Positions 8,836-17,878 of a stretch of DNA of 64,000 bases are shown piece by piece. The stretch's first letter is position 1; each line of letters opens with the position of its first letter. Below the pieces are notes generated by a model, which saw only the letters and a list, made by a program, of their open reading frames with translations, had not been told where the DNA came from and made no database searches. The DNA is from Bacteroidia bacterium (GTDB lineage: Bacteria > Bacteroidota > Bacteroidia > Palsa-965): the NCBI GenBank assembly GCA_025454955.1, contig JALONL010000011.1:62001-126000 (forward strand), written 5' to 3'. A program made the position numbers and the translations under genes.

Positions 8836-8868
8836 TTTGAAATTAATCTGACGATTGGAATAACTTTG
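8836..8868 (+). promoter_or_regulatory. Promoter (-33 TTTG, N21, -7 TAACTTTG) of the GT-C-like gene
   Basis: TTTG at 8836-8839, 21-bp spacer, and TAACTTTG at 8861-8868 match the Bacteroidota promoter layout. The ATG is at 8916. Confidence 0.7.
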
Positions 8869-8915
8869 AGGCTGTTTACCAAAATCAACCCAACACATTC
8901 TGTACTGCTTTGCCA

Positions 8916-10223
8916 ATGAAGCCCAGTGTAACTGCCAGACTATTCAGCCGTACAGGTATTTTGCTTGGTCTGCTCATTTGCGCCATTACGGTTTCCAACA
9001 TTCGTCTTTCCAAACATTTCTGGCAATACAGCATTATTTCCGACGGGCGCGGGTACTATGCCTATCTGCCAGCCATTTTTCTTTATAATGATTTACACTT
9101 TGGCTTTTACGAGCAGACCGATAAAGAATTTACCGATGCGCACAACCGTGCCGATTATCGGGCAACTGTAAATGGTAAAACTGTAAACAAATATTTCTGT
9201 GGCACTGCATTGCTTCAAACTCCGTTTTTTCTGGCGGCGAAAATATCGGGCGCAATTGCAGGCGATTACAGCGGCTACTCGAAACGTTATGTAGCGTTTA
9301 TGCACCTGGGTGCGTTGTGCTGGCTGGGATTGGGTTTATTCTGTTTACGTAAATTTCTGCTCAGATACCATGCTGCGCCGCTCACTGCCACATTAATTTG
9401 CCTCATTATACTTTTTGGCACCAACCTGTTTTACTACGTGGTGGCCGAACCCATGATGTCGCATGTGTATTCTTTTGCGCTGATCAGTTGTTTCCTGCTT
9501 CAGTCGAATAAGTGGATGCAGGAAGGGAAGCCGATGCAATTGCTTTCCATTGCGGCGTTGCTGGCACTGATTGTTTTGGTGCGGCCGGTAAACGGATTAA
9601 TTGTATTGTGGCTTTTTGTGGAAGCGGGAAGTGTACAAAAATTATTTTCGCGCATAAAAGAATCGTTTCAAAAGCCGTGGAGTGTGATTTGTTCGGCGTT
9701 GCTGTTTACAGCTATTTTATCCATTCAGCCAATCATCTGGAAAGTGCAAACGGGCAGTTTCTTTATTGATGCATACGGCGAAGAAGGTTTCCGGTTTGGT
9801 ACATTTCATTTCTTCGATTTTCTTTTCAGCTACCGGAAAGGGTTGTTTGTGTATGTTCCCCTCACCCTGCTTGCACTGGTCGGGCTTATTCCGCTTTACA
9901 GGGAAAACAAAACGAAAGCCATCTTCATTGCTTTATTTCTAATTGTGATAATCTATATCCTTTCGAGCTGGTGGATGTGGTATTATGGCGGAAGTTTTGG
10001 TCCGCGGGTAATGATTGAGTACCTCCCGGTGTTTGCGTTGCTGCTGTTTCTCTGTTTCAATTCGCTGAAAAAAATGGTACCGCGCGTTTCAGTGGCTGTA
10101 ATTACCGTTTTGCTGGTTGTATTTTGTCAGTTACAAACGCTGCAATACCGCTATGAAATAATTCACTGGTCGGAAATGAATAAAGAGAAATACTGGGAAG
10201 TATTTCTGCAACTGAAAAAATGA
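8916..10223 (+). CDS. Polytopic membrane protein, probable GT-C-type glycosyltransferase
   Basis: A 435-residue inner-membrane protein with about ten hydrophobic helices. The loop after helix 1 carries SDGRGYYAYLPAIFLYNDL, an acidic loop in the position where GT-C enzymes (ArnT/PMT-like, polyprenyl-phosphate sugar donors) have their catalytic Asp. This motif recurs in uncharacterised Bacteroidota membrane proteins. Further polar motifs, FGTNLFYYVVAEPMMSHVYSF and SSWWMWYYGGSFGPRVMIEYLP, line predicted periplasmic loops. I infer transfer of a lipid-linked sugar but cannot name donor or acceptor. ATG 8916 is preferred over an in-frame TTG six bases earlier. It shares a convergent terminator with carB. 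Confidence 0.7.
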   Translation: MKPSVTARLFSRTGILLGLLICAITVSNIRLSKHFWQYSIISDGRGYYAYLPAIFLYNDLHFGFYEQTDKEFTDAHNRADYRATVNGKTVNKYFCGTALLQTPFFLAAKISGAIAGDYSGYSKRYVAFMHLGALCWLGLGLFCLRKFLLRYHAAPLTATLICLIILFGTNLFYYVVAEPMMSHVYSFALISCFLLQSNKWMQEGKPMQLLSIAALLALIVLVRPVNGLIVLWLFVEAGSVQKLFSRIKESFQKPWSVICSALLFTAILSIQPIIWKVQTGSFFIDAYGEEGFRFGTFHFFDFLFSYRKGLFVYVPLTLLALVGLIPLYRENKTKAIFIALFLIVIIYILSSWWMWYYGGSFGPRVMIEYLPVFALLLFLCFNSLKKMVPRVSVAVITVLLVVFCQLQTLQYRYEIIHWSEMNKEKYWEVFLQLKK

Positions 10224-10245
10224 ACGGTGAATTATCCTCTTTACA

Positions 10246-10280
10246 AAAACACCCCAGCAAAAAAATTGCCGGGGTGTTTC
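10246..10280. terminator. Bidirectional terminator between the GT-C-like gene and carB
   Basis: AAACACCCC (10247-10255) pairs with GGGGTGTTT (10271-10279), with an inner GCAA/TTGC pairing. A and T tracts flank both sides, so it can serve both convergent genes. Confidence 0.75.
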
Positions 10281-10294
10281 TGTATTCGAGGAGT

Positions 10295-13114
10295 TTATTT
10301 ACTCAGGTAAAGATTTCTTTCGGAGTAAATCTGATGGAAAAATTCATCGTGCAAATCATCAATAAAGTAAATGGCTTCGCCGGTTGATTTCATTTCCGGG
10401 CCAAGTTCTTTCTGCACTTCGGGGAATTTCTCGTAAGAGAAAACCGGAATTTTAATTGCATAACCCTTCTTGCGCGGATTGAATGTGAAATCGGTTACTT
10501 TTTTATCGCCGAGCATGAGTTTGGTGGCGTAGTTTACATACGGCTCGTCGTAGGCTTTGGCAATGAACGGCACAGTGCGCGAGGCGCGCGGGTTGGCTTC
10601 GATTACGTACACCACTTCGTTTTTCACGGCAAACTGTATGTTGAGCAGGCCCACGGTGTTAAGTGCAAGCGCAATGGTTCGGGTGTGATCTTCGATCTGC
10701 TTCATTACATTTTCGGAGAGATCGAACGGAGGCAGCACGGCATACGAATCGCCGGAGTGAATGCCTGCGGGCTCAATGTGCTCCATGATGCCGATGATGT
10801 ACACATTCTCGCCGTCGCAAATGGCATCGGCTTCGGCTTCAATGGCTTTTTCGAGGAAGTGATCGAGCAGTACCTTGTTGCCGGGAATATCGTTGAGCAG
10901 TTTTACTACGTGCTGCTCAAGTTCCTGCTCGTTAATCACAATTTTCATGCTTTGGCCGCCCAGCACATACGAGGGGCGCACGAGCAGCGGGAAGCCAAGT
11001 TCGCGGCTCAGTTCAATGGCCTGGTCGGCATCTTCAATTACACCGAATTTGGGGTAAGGAATATTATGGTCGCGCAGGAGCGAGGAGAAACTGCCGCGGT
11101 CTTCGGCCAGGTCGAGCGATTTGTAATCGGTGCCGATGATTTTGATGCCGTAGCGTTCCAGCTTCTCCGCCAGTTTGAGTGCGGTTTGTCCGCCAAGCTG
11201 CACAATTACACCTTCGGGGTTTTCGTGCAGAATGATTTCATAGATGTGTTCCCAGAACACGGGCTCGAAGTAGAGTTTGTCCGACACGTTGAAGTCGGTA
11301 GAAACCGTTTCAGGATTGCAGTTAATCATGATGGTTTCGTAGCCGCATTCCTTGGCGGCGAGTACGCCGTGTACGCAGGAATAGTCAAACTCAATGCCCT
11401 GCCCGATGCGGTTAGGCCCGGAGCCCAGCACCACTACTTTTTTACGGTCGGAGCGCACCGATTCGTTTTCGGTTTCGAATGTGGAATAGTAGTAAGGCGT
11501 TTGTGCCTCAAACTCGGCGGCGCAGGTGTCAACCAATTTATACACCCGGCGTATGCCCATTTCCTCGTAGCGTTTTTTAAACACATCACTTTCGAGGCAG
11601 CGCAGCAGGTGGGCAATTTGCCTGTCGGCATAGCCTTTCTGTTTGGCTTCCCACATCAGTTCGCGGGGAATGGCGGCCAGCGAGTGTTTCTCGATTTCGC
11701 GTTCGAGGGCAATGAGCTCTTCGATCTGGTTGAGGAACCAGATGTCGATGCGGGTAAGTTTCTGAATGGTTTTTACGGAAATGCCCAGCTTGATGGCATC
11801 GTAAATCATGAACAAACGATTCCACGACGGACGCTCAAGGGCATTGAGGAGTTCCTGCTGGTTGGTAATTTCCTTTCCGTCGGCACCAAGTCCGTTGCGT
11901 TTAATTTCGAGGCTTTGTGCGGCTTTCTGTAATGCTTCCTGAAAGCTGCGACCAATGCCCATTACCTCGCCTACTGATTTCATCTGGAAACCAAGTTCGC
12001 GGTTGGCGCCTTTGAATTTGTCGAAATTCCAGCGCGGAATTTTTACAATTACATAGTCGAGCGTGGGCTCGAAGTAGGCCGACGAACTCATGGTAATCTG
12101 GTTCACTAATTCGTCGAGGTGATACCCGATAGCGAGTTTGGAGGCAATTTTGGCAATGGGATATCCCGTGGCTTTGGAAGCCAGCGCCGAGGAGCGCGAA
12201 ACGCGGGGATTTATTTCTATGGCAATGATGTCTTCGGCATTGTCGGGGCTCACGGCAAACTGCACGTTGCAGCCACCGGCGAAGTTGCCAATGGCGCGCA
12301 TCATTTTTATGGCCATGCTGCGCATTCGCTGGAAAGTGGCGTCAGAAAGCGTCATGGCGGGGGCTACGGTAATGGAGTCGCCAGTGTGAACGCCCATCGG
12401 GTCGAAGTTTTCGATGGAGCAGATGATGCACACATTATCGTTGGCATCGCGCAGGAGTTCGAGCTCAAATTCCTTCCAGCCCAGCACGGCCTTGTCGATA
12501 AGCACTTCGTGAATGGGCGAAGTCTGCAAACCACGGTTGAGCGCCTTATCAAATTCTTCTTTCAGATACACCACCGCACCGCCGCTGCCGCCCAGCGTAA
12601 ACGAGGGGCGGATTACAAGCGGAAACCCGAATTCCTGCGCAATGGCCTTGCCTTCGAGAAACGATTTGGCAATACGCGAAGGAGCCATGGCAATGCCGAT
12701 ACTTTCCATGCGTTCGCGGAAAAGATCGCGGTCTTCGGTTACTTTAATGGCTTCAATGTCAACCCCAATCATGCGCACATTGTACTTTTTCCAGATGCCC
12801 AGCTCGTCGCACTTCATGGCCAGGTTGAGTGCGGTTTGCCCGCCCATGGTAGGCAGTACAGCATCAATTTTACGCTCTTCCAGAATTTTTACGATAGACT
12901 GGGCAGTGAGCGGCAAAAGGTAAATGTGATCGGCCGTTACCTTATCGGTCATAATGGTGGCCGGGTTGCTGTTTATAAGCGTAACCTCTATGCCTTCCTG
13001 TTTGAGTGAGCGTGCCGCCTGTGAACCGGAATAATCGAATTCGCAGGCCTGGCCGATAATAATCGGGCCGCTGCCGATAATGAGGACTGATTTGATGCTG
13101 TTGTCTTTGGGCAT
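10295..13114 (-). CDS. carB: Carbamoyl-phosphate synthase large chain, lacking the MGS domain
   Basis: A 939-residue synthetase subunit making carbamoyl phosphate from bicarbonate, ammonia (from CarA) and two ATP for arginine and pyrimidine synthesis. Both ATP-grasp halves are visible, each starting with its conserved block: VLIIGSGPIIIGQACEFDYSG and, at about residue 550, VVVLGSGPNRIGQGIEFDYS. Both contain NPRASR/NPRVSR metal-binding segments. The protein stops at ELGPEMKSTGEAIYFIDDLH plus about 18 residues. The roughly 130-residue C-terminal MGS-like domain that binds UMP and ornithine in E. coli CarB is missing; the shorter form is common in Bacteroidota. The start MPKDNSIKS is the family N-terminus; an in-frame ATG at 13207 would add 31 unlikely residues. 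No carA is in the window. Confidence 0.96.
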   Translation of the reverse strand: MPKDNSIKSVLIIGSGPIIIGQACEFDYSGSQAARSLKQEGIEVTLINSNPATIMTDKVTADHIYLLPLTAQSIVKILEERKIDAVLPTMGGQTALNLAMKCDELGIWKKYNVRMIGVDIEAIKVTEDRDLFRERMESIGIAMAPSRIAKSFLEGKAIAQEFGFPLVIRPSFTLGGSGGAVVYLKEEFDKALNRGLQTSPIHEVLIDKAVLGWKEFELELLRDANDNVCIICSIENFDPMGVHTGDSITVAPAMTLSDATFQRMRSMAIKMMRAIGNFAGGCNVQFAVSPDNAEDIIAIEINPRVSRSSALASKATGYPIAKIASKLAIGYHLDELVNQITMSSSAYFEPTLDYVIVKIPRWNFDKFKGANRELGFQMKSVGEVMGIGRSFQEALQKAAQSLEIKRNGLGADGKEITNQQELLNALERPSWNRLFMIYDAIKLGISVKTIQKLTRIDIWFLNQIEELIALEREIEKHSLAAIPRELMWEAKQKGYADRQIAHLLRCLESDVFKKRYEEMGIRRVYKLVDTCAAEFEAQTPYYYSTFETENESVRSDRKKVVVLGSGPNRIGQGIEFDYSCVHGVLAAKECGYETIMINCNPETVSTDFNVSDKLYFEPVFWEHIYEIILHENPEGVIVQLGGQTALKLAEKLERYGIKIIGTDYKSLDLAEDRGSFSSLLRDHNIPYPKFGVIEDADQAIELSRELGFPLLVRPSYVLGGQSMKIVINEQELEQHVVKLLNDIPGNKVLLDHFLEKAIEAEADAICDGENVYIIGIMEHIEPAGIHSGDSYAVLPPFDLSENVMKQIEDHTRTIALALNTVGLLNIQFAVKNEVVYVIEANPRASRTVPFIAKAYDEPYVNYATKLMLGDKKVTDFTFNPRKKGYAIKIPVFSYEKFPEVQKELGPEMKSTGEAIYFIDDLHDEFFHQIYSERNLYLSK

Positions 13115-13252
13115 GGTTGTGAGCCGTATAAAAATCACGCGAAGATAGACTAATTCACCAGCCCTCACGGCCTTATCTGGTGCGGGATTCACACATTTTT
13201 TTAACATTGCGAATTAATCGCCGATTGTCATGGCCGGGTAAGCCGATTTGTG

Positions 13253-13260
13253 TATTTTTG
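13253..13260 (+). promoter_or_regulatory. Promoter -7 element of the DUF4328-like pair
   Basis: TATTTTTG, a perfect TAnnTTTG box, ends 32 bp ahead of the ATG at 13293; a TTG lies 25 bp upstream at 13225-13227. Confidence 0.6.
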
Positions 13261-13292
13261 TGCTTTGTTTCTAACCTCTCCTGAAGCATTTT

Positions 13293-13952
13293 ATGAGTTT
13301 TTCTGAGCCTGCAAGGCCTTCGAAAATTTTAACCGCGGCTGCCGTGGCTTCTCTGGCCGGTATTGTGGTATTTTTTACCATGATGTTTATTCTCAGTTTA
13401 TATACAAGGAACGTCCGCTACTACAACGACTCGGAAGAACTCCGTTTAACACGGTCATTGTTTCTATACATAGCCTGGGGTATTTTATTATCCTTCCTGG
13501 CCTTCACTATTTTCGTTCCCATCTGGACAAACCGGATTGCGTCAAACATTAATCGCAATTTTCCTTACCATACTCCGGTAAATCGGGTTTGGGCTGCATG
13601 GAGCTGGCTTATTCCTTTTGTTCACTTTATTGTACCATTTCAGGAATTAAGAAAATGTCGCTCAATTCTTGCACAACATATTCCCCTTTCCAACCTGTCC
13701 ATTGGTAAAGCCTTTTTTATCACACTCTGGCAAATCGGATTTATACTTGTTGTACTCAGTACTCTTTCGATTATTATAGTTAATCGCTTCTACGATCCGG
13801 AGTTGATGTTATTGAGATCAGTCATTACCTATGTTGGTTTTCTCAGTCTCTGGTTTACCAGCCTTACTGCCATTATCTCCGTTCTACAGTTTTACCGTTT
13901 GGAAAAACTGGTATATCTTTCTCGCACCGCACCGGCACATATTACTGAATAA
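13293..13952 (+). CDS. Membrane protein, DUF4328-like
   Basis: A 219-residue inner-membrane protein with four to five helices (about 13-33, 60-80, 105-120, 145-168, 178-200). The central WAAWSWLIPFVHFIVPFQEL matches the DUF4328 pattern in which a Trp/Pro helix is followed by a polar RPxxxMRE-like turn. Function is unknown. It precedes a clear DUF4328 member by 20 bp and shares its topology, so the two are probably a duplicated pair in one operon. Confidence 0.6.
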   Translation: MSFSEPARPSKILTAAAVASLAGIVVFFTMMFILSLYTRNVRYYNDSEELRLTRSLFLYIAWGILLSFLAFTIFVPIWTNRIASNINRNFPYHTPVNRVWAAWSWLIPFVHFIVPFQELRKCRSILAQHIPLSNLSIGKAFFITLWQIGFILVVLSTLSIIIVNRFYDPELMLLRSVITYVGFLSLWFTSLTAIISVLQFYRLEKLVYLSRTAPAHITE

Positions 13953-13972
13953 ACTTAAGTTGACCCGCAGCC

Positions 13973-14743
13973 ATGTACTACATCAAACTCCACAACAATC
14001 AGAAACTGCATCGCTTTTTGCGTATTACGCTGTGGTTTCTCATAGCGGCTTACCTCATTAACGTGCCCGTTTCCCTGATGTCGTATAAATACATATCGGC
14101 CATAGGAACCAATCCTTTAGCTATGCGGGAGAATATGGGAATAATCATTGTCTCCGGCATTATCGGCACATTTACCGGTCTTTTGGGCTGGGCATTTCCC
14201 ATTCTGTTTCTGGTTTGGTTTTACAGGGCTTATGAAAATCTGCAAAAAATAAACCCCGCACTTCCTTCTTATGCCGTGGGCTGGAGCATTGGGGCCTGGT
14301 TTGTGCCCATACTTAATTTCATCAGGCCATTTACCATGATGAGCGAAATATGGAACAAAACCCAGCGCGCCATGCGTGCCGATGACGAACAGTATGCACA
14401 TGAGCCGCAGCCCCTGCTTTATCTCTGGTGGGGAACGACACTTGCAGGTGTAACAGTAGCAATTGTGGGGGTAATTATTACCATTGGCAAAACCTTCGAA
14501 CGCATAGCTGAAATCAGACACAATAGATTTGTGGCGCCAGAGGAAATAATGGACGATACGCTTTCCACCACCATTCCCATTAATATTATTACCCTCATTT
14601 TTTATGTGGCGGCAATGGTACTATTGAGTATAATTTTGAAAAAACTATCAGCTATCGAAGAAGGACTGGCCGACCGGGTAAACCGGAGCGGATTCGGACA
14701 GTGGGGTACACCACAACAGCAGCAGAATTGGCAGCAGGGGTAA
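13973..14743 (+). CDS. DUF4328 domain membrane protein
   Basis: A 256-residue inner-membrane protein. The family signature is plain: FLVWFYRAYENLQKINP, then SYAVGWSIGAWFVPILNFIR and PFTMMSEIWNKTQ. Four main helices are predicted, with a Gln/Trp-rich hydrophilic tail (QWGTPQQQQNWQQG). Role unknown; DUF4328 proteins are usually solitary or next to signalling genes. It lies 20 bp after its probable paralogue. The AT-rich cassette begins just after it. Confidence 0.8.
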   Translation: MYYIKLHNNQKLHRFLRITLWFLIAAYLINVPVSLMSYKYISAIGTNPLAMRENMGIIIVSGIIGTFTGLLGWAFPILFLVWFYRAYENLQKINPALPSYAVGWSIGAWFVPILNFIRPFTMMSEIWNKTQRAMRADDEQYAHEPQPLLYLWWGTTLAGVTVAIVGVIITIGKTFERIAEIRHNRFVAPEEIMDDTLSTTIPINIITLIFYVAAMVLLSIILKKLSAIEEGLADRVNRSGFGQWGTPQQQQNWQQG

Positions 14744-14835
14744 TTTGTTATTGCTAGACTATCTCCAAAATACTGTAAATTAAAATTATAGGTCTTATTA
14801 TATGGTAAAGTTTAACAAAATATAGATATTGTGTG

Positions 14836-14843
14836 TATATTTG
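14836..14843 (+). promoter_or_regulatory. Promoter -7 element of the small-ORF/DUF6169-like cassette
   Basis: TATATTTG is a perfect TAnnTTTG box 24 bp ahead of the ATG at 14868, in a markedly AT-rich stretch. Confidence 0.6.
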
Positions 14844-14867
14844 TGGTGTAAGTAAAAGACTTGTACA

Positions 14868-15017
14868 ATGAATAGCAGCAACGTACAACGCATTAAAATT
14901 ATCAATCCTGAGTTGCAACGTAAAATTCGCAAAGCAATTGAGGATAAAGAGCGTTTGTTTGCTTATGATTCTGATTCTCTAGAAAGAATCAAACTTGTAC
15001 TTTCCGCAAAGGCTTAA
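14868..15017 (+). CDS. Small protein (49 aa) upstream of the DUF6169-like gene
   Basis: A short ORF beginning MNSSNVQRIKIINPELQ, with a basic N-terminal half and an acidic-amphipathic C-terminal half ending LERIKLVLSAKA. It has a promoter box 24 bp upstream and stops 14 bp before the next gene, with coding-like codon use, so it looks real. I do not recognise the family. Size, charge pattern and position ahead of a single larger gene recall a small regulatory partner (antitoxin- or immunity-like), but this is only inference from layout. Confidence 0.55.
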   Translation: MNSSNVQRIKIINPELQRKIRKAIEDKERLFAYDSDSLERIKLVLSAKA

Positions 15018-15031
15018 TTCCCTCACCTTCC

Positions 15032-15520
15032 ATGCATTATAGTTATATCTGCGAAGGGGATTCTTATTATTTTGTCACAGATCAATCAATTTATTATAAA
15101 GCATCTATTACCAATACTTCTAATTACGTTCGTGATGATCTTGTAAATGGTAATGATTTATATTCTTTATCATTTAATATAATTTCCGGTCATTCCACCG
15201 CCTCTCAGGATAAACGGATTTTTCTCACCATTGAAGCCATTTTAAAGGAATGGTTTTCGGTGAACAACAAAGTGCTTTACTATATATGCAGCAATACCGA
15301 TGGGAGAGCAGAGGAAAGATTACGGCTTTTTAGTTATTGGTTTAAACAAAGCTTCAAGCGCAGTCCTGAGGGATTTTATTATACCCTTCTTTTAAAGCAG
15401 CTGGAACTGGATAATGAAGATTGCTACGTGGGTTTTATCTACAAAGACGAATATCCTGATAATATTCTGCTTTCGTTTGTTTTTGAAGATTCGCTGGTGG
15501 GCGCAGAAAACAAGCAGTGA
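15032..15520 (+). CDS. DUF6169-like protein
   Basis: A 162-residue soluble protein. The N-terminal YICEGDSYYFVTDQSIYYKAS and the later LYYICSNTDGRAEERLRLFSYWF match my memory of the DUF6169 pattern: an early Y-F-T strand pair, then YICDSSDGR-type motif and a basic helix. There is no signal peptide or membrane helix. Codon use is AT-rich compared with both neighbours. It is probably co-transcribed with the preceding 49-aa ORF (14 bp gap). Biochemical function is unknown. Confidence 0.6.
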   Translation: MHYSYICEGDSYYFVTDQSIYYKASITNTSNYVRDDLVNGNDLYSLSFNIISGHSTASQDKRIFLTIEAILKEWFSVNNKVLYYICSNTDGRAEERLRLFSYWFKQSFKRSPEGFYYTLLLKQLELDNEDCYVGFIYKDEYPDNILLSFVFEDSLVGAENKQ

Positions 15521-15557
15521 TAAAATTTTCAGCAGTTCCGGTTTCATACGAATACAA

Positions 15558-15588
15558 AAAAGGCTGCTCCGGAACGGAACAGCCTTTG
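15558..15588 (-). terminator. Intrinsic terminator of rpmH
   Basis: AAAGGCTG (15559-15566) pairs with CAGCCTTT (15580-15587); on the minus strand a run of T follows. It lies 22 bp beyond the rpmH stop. Confidence 0.8.
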
Positions 15589-15610
15589 TGCTATCGTGGT
15601 CAGAAACGAC

Positions 15611-15769
15611 TTAGCCTTTGTGGCGCTTTTCGTCAGAAACGGTGAGTTTCTTACGACCGCGGGCACGGCGGGCAGCAACTACGCGGCGGCCGTTGGCGGT
15701 TGACATGCGCTCGCGAAAACCGTGTTTGTTTCGACGCTTGCGGTTAGAAGGTTGGAAAGTGCGTTTCAT
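15611..15769 (-). CDS. rpmH: 50S ribosomal protein L34
   Basis: A 52-residue, strongly basic protein. [20 protein letters not shown] and [20 protein letters not shown] are the textbook L34 sequence, with a short hydrophilic tail [10 protein letters not shown]34 is assembled into domain I of 23S rRNA in the large subunit. Here it is alone, with its own promoter and terminator; rnpA and dnaA, the usual neighbours in many bacteria, are absent, so this is no oriC marker. Confidence 0.97.
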   Translation of the reverse strand: MKRTFQPSNRKRRNKHGFRERMSTANGRRVVAARRARGRKKLTVSDEKRHKG

Positions 15770-15794
15770 TTCAAATTCTCTTTAAATCGGTCTG

Positions 15795-15825
15795 CAAAGG
15801 TAATTGTTTTTGGTACATGACCAAA
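15795..15825 (-). promoter_or_regulatory. Promoter of rpmH (-33 TTTG, N19, -7 TACCTTTG)
   Basis: Read on the minus strand: TTTG (15822-15825), a 19-bp spacer, and TACCTTTG (15795-15802), a complete Bacteroidota promoter ending 25 bp from the rpmH ATG. Confidence 0.8.
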
Positions 15826-15937
15826 TCCGGAAGCAAATTTTTCTTTTTTCGGGCAAAATTTGACTTCACAGGGGCGAAAATACAATAATTACCTGTACCA
15901 GACCGACAGAAAGAGTGCCGGAAACCAACGGGGTAGC

Positions 15938-15945
15938 TACCTTTG
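15938..15945 (+). promoter_or_regulatory. Promoter -7 element of the ABC exporter gene
   Basis: TACCTTTG ends 19 bp before the ATG at 15965 and therefore excludes the upstream in-frame start codons. Confidence 0.65.
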
Positions 15946-15964
15946 CACTCCGAAAAAGCAATTT

Positions 15965-17875
15965 ATGGCCTCACGACGCGGACGATTAGCAAGCAAGGAA
16001 GAAGACGAAATGCCCAAGGCAAAGCTCAACCGCGATGCGGTGCGCAAGGCCCGCAGGCTGTTCGGCTATTTTGGCGATAAGAAAATACATTTTTATATCG
16101 GCCTTATTTTTCTGGCGGTTACCGGGGCTACGGCCATTGTTTTTCCGGGAATGCTGGGCGAACTGATGGGGCTGATAAGCGGCTCGAAAGACTCGCAGGC
16201 TGCCATGAGCGCGGCCGAAAAGCTGAAAGACACGTTCCTCACACAGGCTCAGGCCGATAATTTGCTGAAAGCAGCCAACTATGTAGGGCTTCAACTGCTG
16301 GTGCTTTTTGCGCTGCAGGCCATTGCCTCGTATTTCCGCGTGGTGCTTTTTGCCCAGGCCACCGAAAACCTGCTGGCCAACCTGCGCCGCACCACGTTTG
16401 GCAAACTGCTAAAAATGCCCATGGCCTATTTCTCGGCCAAACAGGCGGCCGAACTCAACAGCCGCATCAGTGCCGACATTACCCAGATTGGCGACACCCT
16501 GGCCACCGGCCTGGCCGAACTGCTGCGCCAGACCATTGTGGTTACGGGCGGCATTATCATGATTTGCCTTTACTCGTGGAAAATGTCGCTGGTAATGCTG
16601 GCCATTATTCCGCCGGTGGCCATTATTGCGGTGCTGTTTGCCAAGCGCATACGCACGTTTTCGCGCAATTTGCAGGACCGTATTGCCGAGTCGAATATTA
16701 TTGTGGGCGAAAGCCTTACGGGCATTGCCAACGTAAAATCGTTTACCAACGAGGCCTACGAGGCCGGACGCTACCACCGCAGCACCGATTCTATTATTAC
16801 ACAGGCCATAAGCTACGCCCGTTTCCGGGGCATGTTTTTCTCGTTCATCATTTTTGTGCTGTTTGGCGCCATTATGCTGCTGGTGTGGTATGGTGTGAGG
16901 CTGGCGGTGCAGCAGGAAATTTCGGCGGGCGATTTGCTGGCCTTTATGATGTACACCATTTTTGTGGCCGCCAGCATAAGCGGGCTTCCCGAACAGTTTG
17001 CACAGGTGCAGCGCGCGGTGGGTGCTTCAGAACGGATTTTCGAAATTATCGACTCGGAAAACGAGCCGGTAAACGACAAACCCGGCCGCCAGCGCGGGCA
17101 GCTTAAACTAAATGGAGCCGTGCAACTGCGCGACATACATTTCGCCTACCCCACCCGGCCCGATTTTCCGGTGCTCAAAGGCATAAACTTTGCCGCCGAA
17201 CCCGGCCAAACCATTGCCATTGTGGGCAGCAGCGGCTCGGGAAAATCGACCATTGCACAACTCCTGCTGCGTTTTTACACCCCCGATTCGGGCGAACTGA
17301 TTATCGACGGCAAATCCTCGTCCGAATACGACCTTACCTCGCTCCGCGAAAACATGGCCATAGTGCCGCAGGATGTGCTGCTGTTTGCCGGCACCATACG
17401 CGAAAACATTGCCTACGGCCGCCCCGATGCCGGCGACGAAGATATTGTGGAAGCCGCCCGCAAAGCCAACGCACTCACCTTTATTGAAAGCTTCCCCGAA
17501 GGCTTCGAAACCAAAGTTGGCGACCGCGGCATCCAGCTCTCGGGCGGACAACGCCAGCGCATTGCCATAGCCCGCGCCGTGCTCAAAAACCCGCGCATCC
17601 TCATTCTCGACGAGGCCACCAGCTCGCTCGACTCCGAAAGCGAACGCGTGGTTCAGGAAGCCATAGACCAGCTTATGGTGGGCCGCACCTCGTTTGTAAT
17701 CGCCCACCGGCTGAGCACCATACGCAATGCCCACAAAATTGTGGTCATCGACAAAGGCGTGGTGGCCGAAACCGGCACGCACGACGAACTCATGACCATT
17801 GAAAACGGCATTTACAAACACCTGAGCAAAATGCAGTTCAGCGGTGAGTTTGCAGGAACCGAGAACGGAATATAA
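15965..17875 (+). CDS. MsbA-like ABC exporter (permease-ATPase half transporter)
   Basis: A 636-residue half-transporter acting as a homodimer in the inner membrane. Six transmembrane helices occupy about residues 40-330, with the exporter coupling-loop region QDRIAESNIIVGESL TGI. The nucleotide-binding domain follows: Walker A GSSGSGKS (about 420-427), Q-loop, signature LSGGQRQR (about 525), Walker B ILILDEATSSLDSESE, and H-loop IAHRLSTI. A basic N-terminal tail (MASRRGRLASKEEDEMPKAK) precedes the first helix. By family it flips lipids or exports a hydrophobic substrate; lipid A flipping (MsbA) is plausible but unproven, as several paralogues usually exist. Start chosen from the promoter position. 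Monocistronic and convergent with the next gene (3 bp between stops). Confidence 0.88.
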   Translation: MASRRGRLASKEEDEMPKAKLNRDAVRKARRLFGYFGDKKIHFYIGLIFLAVTGATAIVFPGMLGELMGLISGSKDSQAAMSAAEKLKDTFLTQAQADNLLKAANYVGLQLLVLFALQAIASYFRVVLFAQATENLLANLRRTTFGKLLKMPMAYFSAKQAAELNSRISADITQIGDTLATGLAELLRQTIVVTGGIIMICLYSWKMSLVMLAIIPPVAIIAVLFAKRIRTFSRNLQDRIAESNIIVGESLTGIANVKSFTNEAYEAGRYHRSTDSIITQAISYARFRGMFFSFIIFVLFGAIMLLVWYGVRLAVQQEISAGDLLAFMMYTIFVAASISGLPEQFAQVQRAVGASERIFEIIDSENEPVNDKPGRQRGQLKLNGAVQLRDIHFAYPTRPDFPVLKGINFAAEPGQTIAIVGSSGSGKSTIAQLLLRFYTPDSGELIIDGKSSSEYDLTSLRENMAIVPQDVLLFAGTIRENIAYGRPDAGDEDIVEAARKANALTFIESFPEGFETKVGDRGIQLSGGQRQRIAIARAVLKNPRILILDEATSSLDSESERVVQEAIDQLMVGRTSFVIAHRLSTIRNAHKIVVIDKGVVAETGTHDELMTIENGIYKHLSKMQFSGEFAGTENGI

Positions 17876-17878
17876 GTC

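Noticed and set aside
10685..11932. 415-residue forward ORF antisense to carB
   Set aside because: Mirror of CarB codons; no promoter or recognisable motif.
15611..15769. rpmH as a marker of the replication origin
   Set aside because: No rnpA, dnaA or DnaA-box cluster is next to it; in this phylum rpmH is often apart from oriC.
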